From Haloferax prahovense DSM 18310 (GTDB lineage Archaea; Halobacteriota; Halobacteria; Halobacteriales; Haloferacaceae): a stretch of 44,391 bases of DNA. Numbering within the stretch: the stretch's first letter is position 1; the number at the start of each line of letters is the position of its first letter. Location of the stretch: assembly GCF_000336815.1 (NCBI RefSeq), contig NZ_AOLG01000013.1:1-44391 (forward strand). The letters run 5' to 3'. Below are positions 1 through 7,077 of this stretch, in pieces. Position numbers and translations under genes: made by a program. Below the pieces are notes generated by a model. The model searched no databases and had not been told where the DNA came from. It worked only from the letters and a program-made list of their open reading frames with translations.

Positions 1-1
1 C

Positions 2-187
2 CCCGCCCCGAGTCCCGACGACATCGACGGGAAAGCGACGCTCAGGCTCCGCGAGCGCGGGACCGACCGGGTCCACGTCTACGAAGGGTGGGCGTGGACC
101 GAGGAGAAAGGCGACGATGACCCCGAGTGGATGGACGACTACGTCACCCGAGCGAACGTCTCGAAGCAGGGCATCGAGCACCGATAG
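2..187 (+). CDS. Unknown acidic protein, 3' end only
   Basis: An open frame runs in from the left edge and ends at TAG 185-187, giving the last 61 residues of a protein. The fragment is acidic and polar (ends NVSKQGIEHR) with GC-rich third positions typical of a real haloarchaeal gene. It holds no motif I recognise and no membrane segment, so the product cannot be named. It converges on the permease gene to its right, with a T-tract between them. Confidence 0.6.
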   Translation, partial: PAPSPDDIDGKATLRLRERGTDRVHVYEGWAWTEEKGDDDPEWMDDYVTRANVSKQGIEHR

Positions 188-230
188 ACGTGAACCGGGG
201 ATTCGGCCGGGCCGGAAAACCCCGACTTCG

Positions 231-236
231 TTTTTT
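231..236 (+). terminator. T-tract between convergent genes
   Basis: Six T residues lie 44 bp after the stop of the left-edge gene and 33 bp before the stop of the convergent permease gene. Archaeal termination commonly uses such U-tracts without a stem. No strong hairpin precedes it. Confidence 0.35.
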
Positions 237-268
237 GCGGTTCGTGGGTTACGTGTCGAGTCGGCGGC

Positions 269-1606
269 TTAGCCGCCGACGTTCGCCGCCTCACCGTGGC
301 CGCCGCGTCCCTCGTCGCCGACCGACTCCGAGCGGTGGAGCCAGTAGAGGACGCCGAACAGGCCGGTGGCGAACACGTTCAACGCGGGTTTGTAATCCGC
401 CTCGATGCTTACCTCGACGATTTGGACGCTCTCGGGAGACGGGATGAGCCCCGCGCCGAGGAAGACGAAGTGGACGACCACGCCCGTCAGGACCGCCGCG
501 ACGAATATCATCCCCGAGAGAATCGCCGCGAACTTCGTCCCGTAGTACTCGCGGTAGGCGTCCATGATGGGCGGGACGATGAGGTCCGCGTAGATGTAGC
601 TCAGGACGCTCCCGAACGGCAGGCCGTTCGAGAACAGGACCGCCCCGAACGGGACGTTCCCCACCGAGCAGACGAAGGTGGCGACGCCGATGACGGCCCC
701 GAGGACCGCGGTCCAAAACACGTACACGGGAACGCCGAACGTCGGTCCCGAGAACACCGAGGTCCACACCGACTCGGGGATGAACCCGGCGATGAGGCCG
801 GCGAAGACGAACCCGATGGCGATTTCGTCCCAGAGCATCCCCCACTCCTTCCACTGCTTGTCGGCGAGCGCCTTCCACCCCGACAGCGACGTCGCCTGCT
901 CGCGGACCGTCGTGTTTGCCTTCTCGGGGTCGAAGCTCTCCTTGCACGACGTCGAGCAGAAGTAGAACGTCCGCCCGTCGTGTTCGACCGAGTACTCGGT
1001 CTCGTCGGGGTCGACTTCCATCCCGCAGACGGGGTCGCGGACGGTCTCCGAACCCTCGTCTTTGACGTTCTGTCGGGCCTGTTCGACCACCTCGTCGGGC
1101 ACGAGGTAGACGAAGCCGAACGCCATCAACCCGATGAGCATGAACCCGCCGAGGATGTCGGCCACGAGGAACTGCCAGCCGAGCAGAATCCAGATGACCG
1201 CGCCGATTTCGATGACGAGGTTGGTCGAGGCGAACATGAACGCCCCGAGGGTCGCCGCCGCCGACCCGCCCTTCTTGAACAGGTTCTTCGCCGTGGCGAT
1301 AGCGCTGTAGGAACACGACGACGAGACGAAGCCGAACAGCGAGCCGTAGCCGATTTCTCTCGGACCGTGGCCCTCCAGTAGCTCCGAGACCTCCTCGCCC
1401 GAGGTCCACGCCTCCACGCCGCCGGCGATTGCGAAGCCGACGACGAGCGCCCACCACGTCACCCACGCCATGGCCGCGGTCGTCGAAAGCGCCTCTCGGG
1501 CGCTCTCGACGAGGAACGTTCCCAGCGGCTCCGTGGTCGTGAACACGCCGATTCCGACCGTCGCGAGTGCGATGACCGTGAGTATCGCGTATTCGGTCCG
1601 GTCCAT
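269..1606 (-). CDS. Membrane permease (COG0701 type) with inserted YHS metal-binding domain
   Basis: A 445-residue polytopic membrane protein of the permease family that includes ArsP-like and SO_0444-type metal/metalloid exporters. About four hydrophobic segments (residues 8-170) contain the family cysteine motif SSSCSYSA (C98). A cytoplasmic YHS domain follows at 190-230 (DPVCGM, then YFCSTSC; C194, C217, C221), and the second membrane half carries FVCSVGNVP. YHS modules bind heavy metals in copper ATPases and related exporters, so efflux of Cu, Zn or a metalloid is the likely role; the substrate is inferred. I chose ATG 1606 because it begins directly before the first membrane helix; an in-frame start at 1678 would add 24 uncharacteristic residues. 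The gene stands alone, convergent with the gene on its left. Confidence 0.85.
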   Translation of the reverse strand: MDRTEYAILTVIALATVGIGVFTTTEPLGTFLVESAREALSTTAAMAWVTWWALVVGFAIAGGVEAWTSGEEVSELLEGHGPREIGYGSLFGFVSSSCSYSAIATAKNLFKKGGSAAATLGAFMFASTNLVIEIGAVIWILLGWQFLVADILGGFMLIGLMAFGFVYLVPDEVVEQARQNVKDEGSETVRDPVCGMEVDPDETEYSVEHDGRTFYFCSTSCKESFDPEKANTTVREQATSLSGWKALADKQWKEWGMLWDEIAIGFVFAGLIAGFIPESVWTSVFSGPTFGVPVYVFWTAVLGAVIGVATFVCSVGNVPFGAVLFSNGLPFGSVLSYIYADLIVPPIMDAYREYYGTKFAAILSGMIFVAAVLTGVVVHFVFLGAGLIPSPESVQIVEVSIEADYKPALNVFATGLFGVLYWLHRSESVGDEGRGGHGEAANVGG

Positions 1607-1993
1607 GTGGTCGGATATGAGGGGAGCCGTCCCTAACTGGATTGTGCCTAGGAGAATCGGGGTTTCGGCGCGGCGCAAGTTTGGGTTGTGAAGTCGAGTC
1701 TGCCGTCGAGTTTAGAGCGGAAAGCCGAGCGTCGGTACGACGGCTCCGACGCCCCACGGAAGGAGCGTGATGCGTGCGACGGCGGGGGATTCTCTCCCGA
1801 CCCTAGAGGGTTACCTTCGCGTGGGGCCTCCCCCCGACGCATGACCCTTACCGCGGTTCGTTCCGTGGCGTTCCGTGAGAAGAGGCGACGCGGACGGCGG
1901 TGACTGGCGGGAGAGGCTGTCTGCCGCCCCGGCCACAGAGTTCCAGTTCCCGCGGAAGATGACTCTCAGTTCACGTTGTTTGCGAGAGAATCA
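1607..1993. other. Gene-poor interval of 387 bp, GC-rich and hairpin-prone
   Basis: No convincing gene lies here; open frames in it are short, basic and not haloarchaeal in composition. It holds a 12-bp dyad (ACCCT-AG-AGGGT, near 1800-1812). On the minus strand it also holds a short stretch reading VGRESP that resembles, from memory, the 3' ends of haloarchaeal TnpB/IS1341-type elements. It may be a decayed element end or simply the spacer behind the tRNA gene. Confidence 0.4.
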
Positions 1994-2068
1994 TGGGCGC
2001 TGCAGGATTTGAACCCACGGCAACTTGGTCCGAAGCCAAGCACTCTGTCCAGACTGAGCTAAGCGCCC
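1994..2068 (-). tRNA. tRNA-Arg (anticodon UCG)
   Basis: Read on the minus strand, this folds as a complete cloverleaf. The 7-bp acceptor stem is GGGCGCT/AGCGCCC, followed by a D-arm with GCTC/GAGT. The anticodon stem CTTGG/CCAAG carries the loop CTTCGGA, so the anticodon is TCG. The T-loop is TTCAAAT and the discriminator base is A. Anticodon UCG reads arginine codon CGA. No intron is present and CCA is not encoded. A TATA-like box lies about 30 bp upstream. Confidence 0.95.
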
Positions 2069-2094
2069 TACATGACTTCGTCTGTCGTGGATTG

Positions 2095-2102
2095 TTTTAA
2101 AT
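2095..2102 (-). promoter_or_regulatory. TATA box of the tRNA-Arg gene
   Basis: ATTTAAAA on the minus strand is centred about 30 bp upstream of the mature tRNA 5' end, in an AT-rich patch that stands out from the surrounding sequence. Position and composition fit an archaeal TBP site. Confidence 0.55.
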
Positions 2103-2132
2103 GGATTGATTCGAGGCGGCGACTCCGCGCGA

Positions 2133-2138
2133 TTTATA
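2133..2138 (+). promoter_or_regulatory. TATA box of the UbiA-family gene
   Basis: TTTATA ends 25 bp before the ATG at 2163, the spacing expected for a leaderless or near-leaderless haloarchaeal transcript. It supports choosing 2163 over an in-frame start at 2106. Confidence 0.6.
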
Positions 2139-2162
2139 CGCGACCTCCGAACAGTACGGGGT

Positions 2163-3017
2163 ATGTCTCTCGGTACGCGAGCGCGCGGGTTCGCCGAACT
2201 CACCCGACCGGGAAACGCCGTCGCCGCCGGCGTCCTCACGTTCACCGGGGCGTTCGTCGCCGGGGCGTCCCCGAGCGACGCGCTCGTCGTCGTCGCGGCG
2301 ATGCTCGCCACCGTGTTCGCCACGGGGGCGGGTAACGCCATCAACGACTACTTCGACCGCGATATCGACCGCATCAACCGCCCTGACCGGCCGATTCCGC
2401 GCGGTGCGGTGACCGCGGCCGAGGCGAAGTGGTTCAGCATCGCGCTGTTCGGCGGGGCGGTCGTCTCGGCGTTCGTCCTCCCGGTCGTCGCCATCGCCAT
2501 CGCCGTCGTCAACCTCGTCGCGCTCCTCGCGTACACGGAGTTCTTCAAGGGCCTCCCGGGCGTCGGCAACGTCGTCGTCGCCGCGCTCACTGGCTCGACG
2601 TTCCTCTTCGGCGGCGCGGCCATCGGCGAGCCGTTGGGCGCGGTCGTCCTCTGTGTACTCGCCGCGCTGGCGACGCTGACCCGCGAAATCGTCAAAGACG
2701 TGGAGGACATCGGCGGCGACAGGGAAGAGGGACTGCGGACGCTTCCCATCGTCGTCGGCGAGGAGGCGTCGCTGTGGCTCGGCGCGGTCGTCTTGGTCGT
2801 GGCCGTCGCCGCGAGCGCGGTGCCGTTCGTCTGGGGCGGGTTCGGGCTGGCGTACCTCGGAATCGTCGCCCCCGCCGACGCGGTCATGCTCGCGGCCGCG
2901 GTTCGGTCGTTCGCCGACCCGGCCGCGGCGCAGCGCCGACTCAAATACGGGATGTTTTTAGCGGCGTTCGCCTTCATCGTCGGACGGGCGACGGCGCAGA
3001 CTGGAGGAACCATATAA
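2163..3017 (+). CDS. ubiA: UbiA-family prenyltransferase, probable digeranylgeranylglyceryl phosphate synthase
   Basis: A 284-residue integral membrane prenyltransferase. The first Asp-rich motif is NDYFDRDID (61-69), followed by RPDRPIPRG. The second is KDVEDIGGD (178-186), followed by the EGLRTLPI segment. Both bind the Mg-diphosphate of the prenyl donor. The length, the IPRG signature and the lack of aromatic-quinone context point to (S)-2,3-di-O-geranylgeranylglyceryl phosphate synthase. That enzyme adds the second geranylgeranyl chain of archaeal ether lipids at the membrane. The closest alternative is another UbiA member; a separate MenA is encoded at 28987-29934. Start 2163 is set by the TATA box and the conserved N-terminus. 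Confidence 0.85.
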   Translation: MSLGTRARGFAELTRPGNAVAAGVLTFTGAFVAGASPSDALVVVAAMLATVFATGAGNAINDYFDRDIDRINRPDRPIPRGAVTAAEAKWFSIALFGGAVVSAFVLPVVAIAIAVVNLVALLAYTEFFKGLPGVGNVVVAALTGSTFLFGGAAIGEPLGAVVLCVLAALATLTREIVKDVEDIGGDREEGLRTLPIVVGEEASLWLGAVVLVVAVAASAVPFVWGGFGLAYLGIVAPADAVMLAAAVRSFADPAAAQRRLKYGMFLAAFAFIVGRATAQTGGTI

Positions 3018-3204
3018 ATGTATGCGGACGAACAATCGGTCGGATTCCGGGGAACGCGCCGACGAACGGGGAGCGTTCTATCCGCCAATCAAAAAGAATA
3101 TTACCGGCTCACCGCATGGTCGTACTATCCGATGACCCTCGGCGAGCGGAAGCGTCACGCGATTGCGTTCCTCGGAGTCGATACCGTCGAACCGAGGTAC
3201 CCGC

Positions 3205-3816
3205 ATGTATAAGTTAGGCGCTGACCTCGACGTCGAGGTCGAACCGGGCACGAACCTCCTTCTCGTCGGGCCGCCGCTGACCGGCAAGCGCTCGCTGGCG
3301 CTCGACATTCTCGCCGAGGGCACCCGAAACGGCGAGGGCGCGGTTATCGTCACGACCAAAGACGGCGCGGACCGCATCCTCAACGACTTCGGCAAGCGAC
3401 TCGACTACGAGGGCAAACCCGTCGCGGTCGTCGACTGCGTCACGAAACAGCAGGGCGTCGGCGAGGTCCGCGACGACGAGCGAATCCGATACACGTCGTC
3501 GCCGGTCGACATGACCGGAATCGGAATCAAGCTCTCGGAGATTCTCCAGGAGTACTACCAAGACCGCGGCCTGCCGGAGAACCGCATCATGCTCCACTCG
3601 CTGTCGACGCTCCTGATGTACGCCGACCTCCAGACCGTCTTCCGGTTCCTCCACGTGTTCACCGGCCGCATCCAGAGCGTCGGCGGCCTCGGCCTGTTCA
3701 CCATCGACGCCGACGCCCACGACGACCGGACGATGAACACCATCAAACAGCTCTTCGACGGCATCATCACGACTCACGAGGACGCGCCGCCGGACATCCG
3801 CATCGCGGACCACTAA
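3205..3816 (+). CDS. RecA/KaiC-like P-loop ATPase (haloarchaeal HTR-like type)
   Basis: A 203-residue protein of the RecA/RAD55 superfamily. The Walker A loop is GPPLTGKR (22-29). The predicted Walker B strand reads RIMLHSLSTLL, with His131 where RadA and KaiC carry the Asp of their DSL motif. A later strand, GLGLFTIDADAH, closes the RecA fold. Related haloarchaeal proteins are single-domain KaiC-like ATPases thought to act in signalling or DNA-associated regulation; the substrate is unknown. Start 3205 gives the natural beginning (MYKLGADLDV). Upstream in-frame codons add 14 unrelated residues. The gene is monocistronic as far as can be seen. Confidence 0.75.
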   Translation: MYKLGADLDVEVEPGTNLLLVGPPLTGKRSLALDILAEGTRNGEGAVIVTTKDGADRILNDFGKRLDYEGKPVAVVDCVTKQQGVGEVRDDERIRYTSSPVDMTGIGIKLSEILQEYYQDRGLPENRIMLHSLSTLLMYADLQTVFRFLHVFTGRIQSVGGLGLFTIDADAHDDRTMNTIKQLFDGIITTHEDAPPDIRIADH

Positions 3817-3914
3817 TCGGGGAGTTTCAGCGGCGACCGCGTCGGCGACGACGGCAAAATCGACGGGTCTTCTGACTTACTGGAACGGCGAGCAGACCGC
3901 ACAGCCGCCCGAGA

Positions 3915-3921
3915 TTTTTAT
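3915..3921 (+). promoter_or_regulatory. TATA box of the CoA-binding protein gene
   Basis: TTTTTAT is centred 27 bp before the ATG at 3945, consistent with a leaderless transcript. Confidence 0.55.
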
Positions 3922-3944
3922 CCGCAGCCGGCCACGTCGTAGGT

Positions 3945-4364
3945 ATGCCCATCACCAGCGACGACGACATCCGCGCGCTGCTCGACGCCGAGACCATCGC
4001 GGTCGTCGGCTGTTCGGCCACGCCCGGCAAGCCCGCCCACGACGTCCCGGCGTACATGCAGCGCCACGGCTATCGCGTCGTCCCGGTCAACCCTTTCCAC
4101 GACGAAATCCTCGGCGAGACGGCGTACGACTCGCTCGCCGACGTGGACGAGGACATCGACCTCGTGGACGTGTTCCGGCCGTCCGAGGAGGCTGGCGGCA
4201 TCGTCGACGCCGCAATCGAGCGCGCCGACGCCCGCGGCGACGTGGCGGCCGTCTGGCTCCAACTCGGCATCAGCGACGACGACGCGGCCGCCCGCGCCGA
4301 GGAGGCGGGGCTCTCGTTCGTCCAGGACAAGTGCTTCAAGGTCGAACACTCGCGGCTCGCCTGA
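3945..4364 (+). CDS. CoA-binding domain protein (COG1832 type)
   Basis: A 139-residue protein that is essentially one Rossmann-like CoA-binding domain, as in the N-terminus of succinyl-CoA synthetase alpha. The sequence runs TIAVVGCSATPGKPAHDVP (nucleotide loop), then YRVVPVNPFHDEILG, then the helix and strand DLVDVFRPSEEAG, ending with VWLQLGISDDDAAARAEEAG and FVQDKCFKVEH. Stand-alone members bind CoA or an acyl-CoA; their physiological role is not established. The ATG at 3945 follows a well-placed TATA box. It converges on the cysteine synthase gene, with 51 bp between stops. Confidence 0.8.
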   Translation: MPITSDDDIRALLDAETIAVVGCSATPGKPAHDVPAYMQRHGYRVVPVNPFHDEILGETAYDSLADVDEDIDLVDVFRPSEEAGGIVDAAIERADARGDVAAVWLQLGISDDDAAARAEEAGLSFVQDKCFKVEHSRLA

Positions 4365-4415
4365 GCGGACGGCGGAGCGACGAGTCGGCCTGAGCCGGCC
4401 GCTGAACCGCCGTTT

Positions 4416-5396
4416 TCACCCTTCCCACGACTCGAAGTCGCCGTAGACGCCCTTCGAGAGGTATCGCTCCGAGGAGTCGGGGAAGACGGTGACGACGGCG
4501 TCGTACGGGAGGTCGAGGTCGCCGGCGGCGGCGCGCTCGGCCACGTCGACGGCGGCCAGCGAGTTGGCGGCGGCGCTCGACGCGACGAGGTGGCCCTCCT
4601 CGGCGGCGAGGCGCTGCATCTCGTCGTGGGTGTCGCGGTCGGCGATTTGGACGATTTCGTCCACCAGTTCGGGGTCGAACAGCTCGTTCGTCGCGGGGTC
4701 GTGCGTCCCGATGCCCTCGGTCTTGTACGACGCCTCCGCCACGTCGCGGCCGTGGAGCCGGGCGTAGAGCGAGCCCTCGGGTTCCACCGCGGTGACGAAC
4801 GTGTCCTCGTGGTGCTCGCGGCCGTACCGCGCCATGCCCATGAGCGTGCCCGCGGTGCCGCAGCCGGCGACGAGCGCGCCGACCTCGCCGTCGAGGGCGT
4901 CGTAAATCTCGGGCGCGGTCGTCTCGTAGTGCGCCTCGGGGTTGAGCGGGTTTGAGAACTGCTGGGGGACGACGGCGTCGTCGAGTTCGTCGGCGAGCTT
5001 GTGAGCGCGGTCGATAGCGCCGCCCATCCCGTCTTCGGTGGGCGTGTTCACCACGTCGGCACCGAGCGCGCGCATGAGCGTCTGTTTTTCCACGCTGAAC
5101 CGCTCGGGGACGACGAACACCGCGCGGATGCCGAGCTGTCCGGCCGCGACGGCGAAGCCGATGCCTGTGTTGCCGGCGGTCGGCTCGACGATGGTGCCGC
5201 CCTCGGGGAGTTCGCCCGATTCGAGCATCCGTTCGAGCATGTACGTCCCGATGCGGTCCTTGACGCTCGCGCCCGGGTTGAACGATTCGAGCTTCGCGTA
5301 GACGGGCACCTCGTCGGGCGACGCGTGGACTCTGACGAGCGGCGTCTCGCCGACGGCGTCGAGCACCGAGTCGAGGGGGTCGCGGTGCGTGGTCAT
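4416..5396 (-). CDS. cysK: PLP-dependent cysteine synthase / cystathionine beta-synthase-type enzyme
   Basis: A 326-residue fold-type II PLP enzyme. The Schiff-base lysine lies in NPGASVKDRIG, the substrate/PLP asparagine loop is TAGNTGIGFA, and the phosphate-binding glycine loop is AGCGTAGTLMGM. Position and motif order match O-acetylserine sulfhydrylase and the catalytic core of cystathionine beta-synthase. No regulatory CBS domain is present. The probable reaction is cysteine formation from an activated serine and sulfide; the exact acceptor substrate cannot be read from sequence. ATG 5396 (MTTHRDP) is chosen because the 75 residues possible upstream are low-complexity and basic. Confidence 0.85.
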   Translation of the reverse strand: MTTHRDPLDSVLDAVGETPLVRVHASPDEVPVYAKLESFNPGASVKDRIGTYMLERMLESGELPEGGTIVEPTAGNTGIGFAVAAGQLGIRAVFVVPERFSVEKQTLMRALGADVVNTPTEDGMGGAIDRAHKLADELDDAVVPQQFSNPLNPEAHYETTAPEIYDALDGEVGALVAGCGTAGTLMGMARYGREHHEDTFVTAVEPEGSLYARLHGRDVAEASYKTEGIGTHDPATNELFDPELVDEIVQIADRDTHDEMQRLAAEEGHLVASSAAANSLAAVDVAERAAAGDLDLPYDAVVTVFPDSSERYLSKGVYGDFESWEG

Positions 5397-5583
5397 ACGT
5401 GGGCAAAAGTTGCCCCTGGCCCTGAACGTTTTCATCCCGGTTCGTCCCTCGTCGGCGGTCGACTCGCGACCGGAGCGACTGACGCCGGCCGAAAGCAAAG
5501 CGTCGTCTTCGGGACTGGCAGCGAGGCTGTGGCGGGGACGGGATGTCGAAAGAGAACGGAGAGAGACGGAGGGGCGGGTCGGA

Positions 5584-5922
5584 TTACGCTTCGTCGGTGG
5601 TGTCGCTCGGTGCGTCGGCATCGGCGCCAGACGCGTCCGTGGTCGCCTCGGTGTCGCCGCCGGCCGAGCCTTCCTCGGCTTCGGAGATGTGCGCCTGCGC
5701 GATGGCGGCGTCGAGGTCGACGCCCTGTTCTTCGGCGATGGCTTCGAGAATCGCCCGCTGTTCGGCGTTCTCGGCTTCGAGCCGGTCGACGCGCGACTTC
5801 GTCTCGTTGACCGTCTCGCGGACCTCGACGACCTGCTCGCGCAGTTCGTTGAGCTTCTTGTACACGTCTTCGGCCATCTCTGCGACCTTCTGGAGCTTCT
5901 TCGCGGTGCCTCCGAGTGCCAT
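5584..5922 (-). CDS. Small coiled-coil protein (DUF5798-like)
   Basis: A 112-residue acidic protein. Residues 5-60 form a heptad-rich coiled coil (KKLQKVAEMAEDVYKKLNE onwards). After it comes AILEAIAEEQGVDLDAAIA and a disordered tail of Gly, Ala, Asp and Thr (from about residue 80). It has no membrane segment or catalytic motif. Small haloarchaeal proteins of this type are conserved but uncharacterised. It lies 96 bp downstream of the ABC operon on the same strand, so read-through from that operon is possible. An oligomerising or scaffold role is inference only. Confidence 0.75.
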   Translation of the reverse strand: MALGGTAKKLQKVAEMAEDVYKKLNELREQVVEVRETVNETKSRVDRLEAENAEQRAILEAIAEEQGVDLDAAIAQAHISEAEEGSAGGDTEATTDASGADADAPSDTTDEA

Positions 5923-6018
5923 GTGTCGCCTCTCGGACTCGGGGCTTGTACGACTTCCGGTGCGGTGTCGGAGCGGAGTCGGACGCGACCGCCGAGAGCG
6001 GAACTGAGAGACGGAGCC

Positions 6019-7077
6019 TCAGCCGAGTTCGTTCGGGTCCACCCGGTCGACGACGAACCGGAGGCCGACGAGCGCGACGACGCCGACGAAGACGAGCCCC
6101 GCGACGGCGACTTTCGCGCCGACCCCCGCCGTCCCGAGCGCCAGCCGCGCGGCCGTGTTCGCGGGGCTCAATGGAAGGAGCGACGTACCCGCGAAGACGA
6201 GAAGCACGCCGATGGAGTACAGGAGTTGGGCGACCCGGCGGTCGGGCGAGGTAATCGCCACCGCCGCGCCGAGAGTGACGACGACGGCCGAGAGCCCGGC
6301 GACCATGCCGAACAGCCACGGGACGCTCTCGATAGTCGACCCGTTCAGTTGGAGGAGGAGCATCCACGCCACCGCCTGCACGGGTGCCAGCCCGCCGGCC
6401 GCGAGGAGCTTTCCGTCCACGACGGCCGCGAAGCTCACGGGCGCGACCCGCAGGAGTTCGAGCGTCCCGCGGGCCACCTCCTCCGTGAGCGAATCGACCA
6501 CCAGCGACCCGGAGATGAACACGGGCAGGAACAACAACAGCGGGACGAGCACCGTGTAGGTAAAGCCGAAGTACGGGCTCGACTCCGCCGCCGGCGGGAG
6601 TGACAGCGGGTCCGTGGCGAGGAACGCGCTCCGCTCCGCGCGTTCGTTACGCTCCAGTTCGCGGAGCGCGTCGCGGAGGCGGACGACGACCGCCGTCGTC
6701 TCCACGCCCGTATCGGGCGCGACCGCCGCGACTCGTATCCTGCCGTCCTCGCCCGTTGACGCCTCTAAGACGGCATCGACCTGCCGTTCTTGGAACGCCG
6801 TCATCGCGGCCGACGTGGACGAGTACGGCCGCCCGCTGAGACCGTCTTCGGTCCCGACGGCGCGGAGCAGGTCCTCGACTGCCTCCTCGTCGCCCGCGAC
6901 GGCCACGTCGACCTGATAGCTCGCCGCGCCGGGGTCGTACAGCGAGACGAGCCCGACGACGAGGAACGACGAGAACGCCGCGACGAACAGCTGGATGGCC
7001 AGCGCCAGCACGATGGTCTTTTCCTTGCGGAGACTGCCGAGTTCGCGCCGGGCGATGGCGAGTCGCGGGCTACCCAA
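6019..7077 (-). CDS. ABC-2 type transporter permease
   Basis: A 352-residue membrane subunit with the NatB/ABC-2 architecture. There is a cytoplasmic N-terminus (RRELGSLRKEKTIVLAL), a first helix at about 22-45 and a large extracytoplasmic domain to about 165. Five more helices follow, with the family sequence SGSLVVDSLTEEVARGTLE between them. It overlaps the upstream permease gene by 8 bp and is the third gene of the ATPase-permease-permease operon. The two permeases probably form a heterodimer driven by the ATPase at 8932-9924. The substrate is unknown; ABC-2 systems usually export ions, drugs, peptides or lipids. Confidence 0.85.
   Translation of the reverse strand: MGSPRLAIARRELGSLRKEKTIVLALAIQLFVAAFSSFLVVGLVSLYDPGAASYQVDVAVAGDEEAVEDLLRAVGTEDGLSGRPYSSTSAAMTAFQERQVDAVLEASTGEDGRIRVAAVAPDTGVETTAVVVRLRDALRELERNERAERSAFLATDPLSLPPAAESSPYFGFTYTVLVPLLLFLPVFISGSLVVDSLTEEVARGTLELLRVAPVSFAAVVDGKLLAAGGLAPVQAVAWMLLLQLNGSTIESVPWLFGMVAGLSAVVVTLGAAVAITSPDRRVAQLLYSIGVLLVFAGTSLLPLSPANTAARLALGTAGVGAKVAVAGLVFVGVVALVGLRFVVDRVDPNELG

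Noticed and set aside
3018..3212. 64-residue frame starting directly after the UbiA gene stop (TAAATG) and overlapping the next start by 8 bp
   Set aside because: Its product is basic and its third positions are much less GC-biased than in neighbouring genes; no motif is visible. The neat junctions look accidental, although a small gene cannot be fully excluded.
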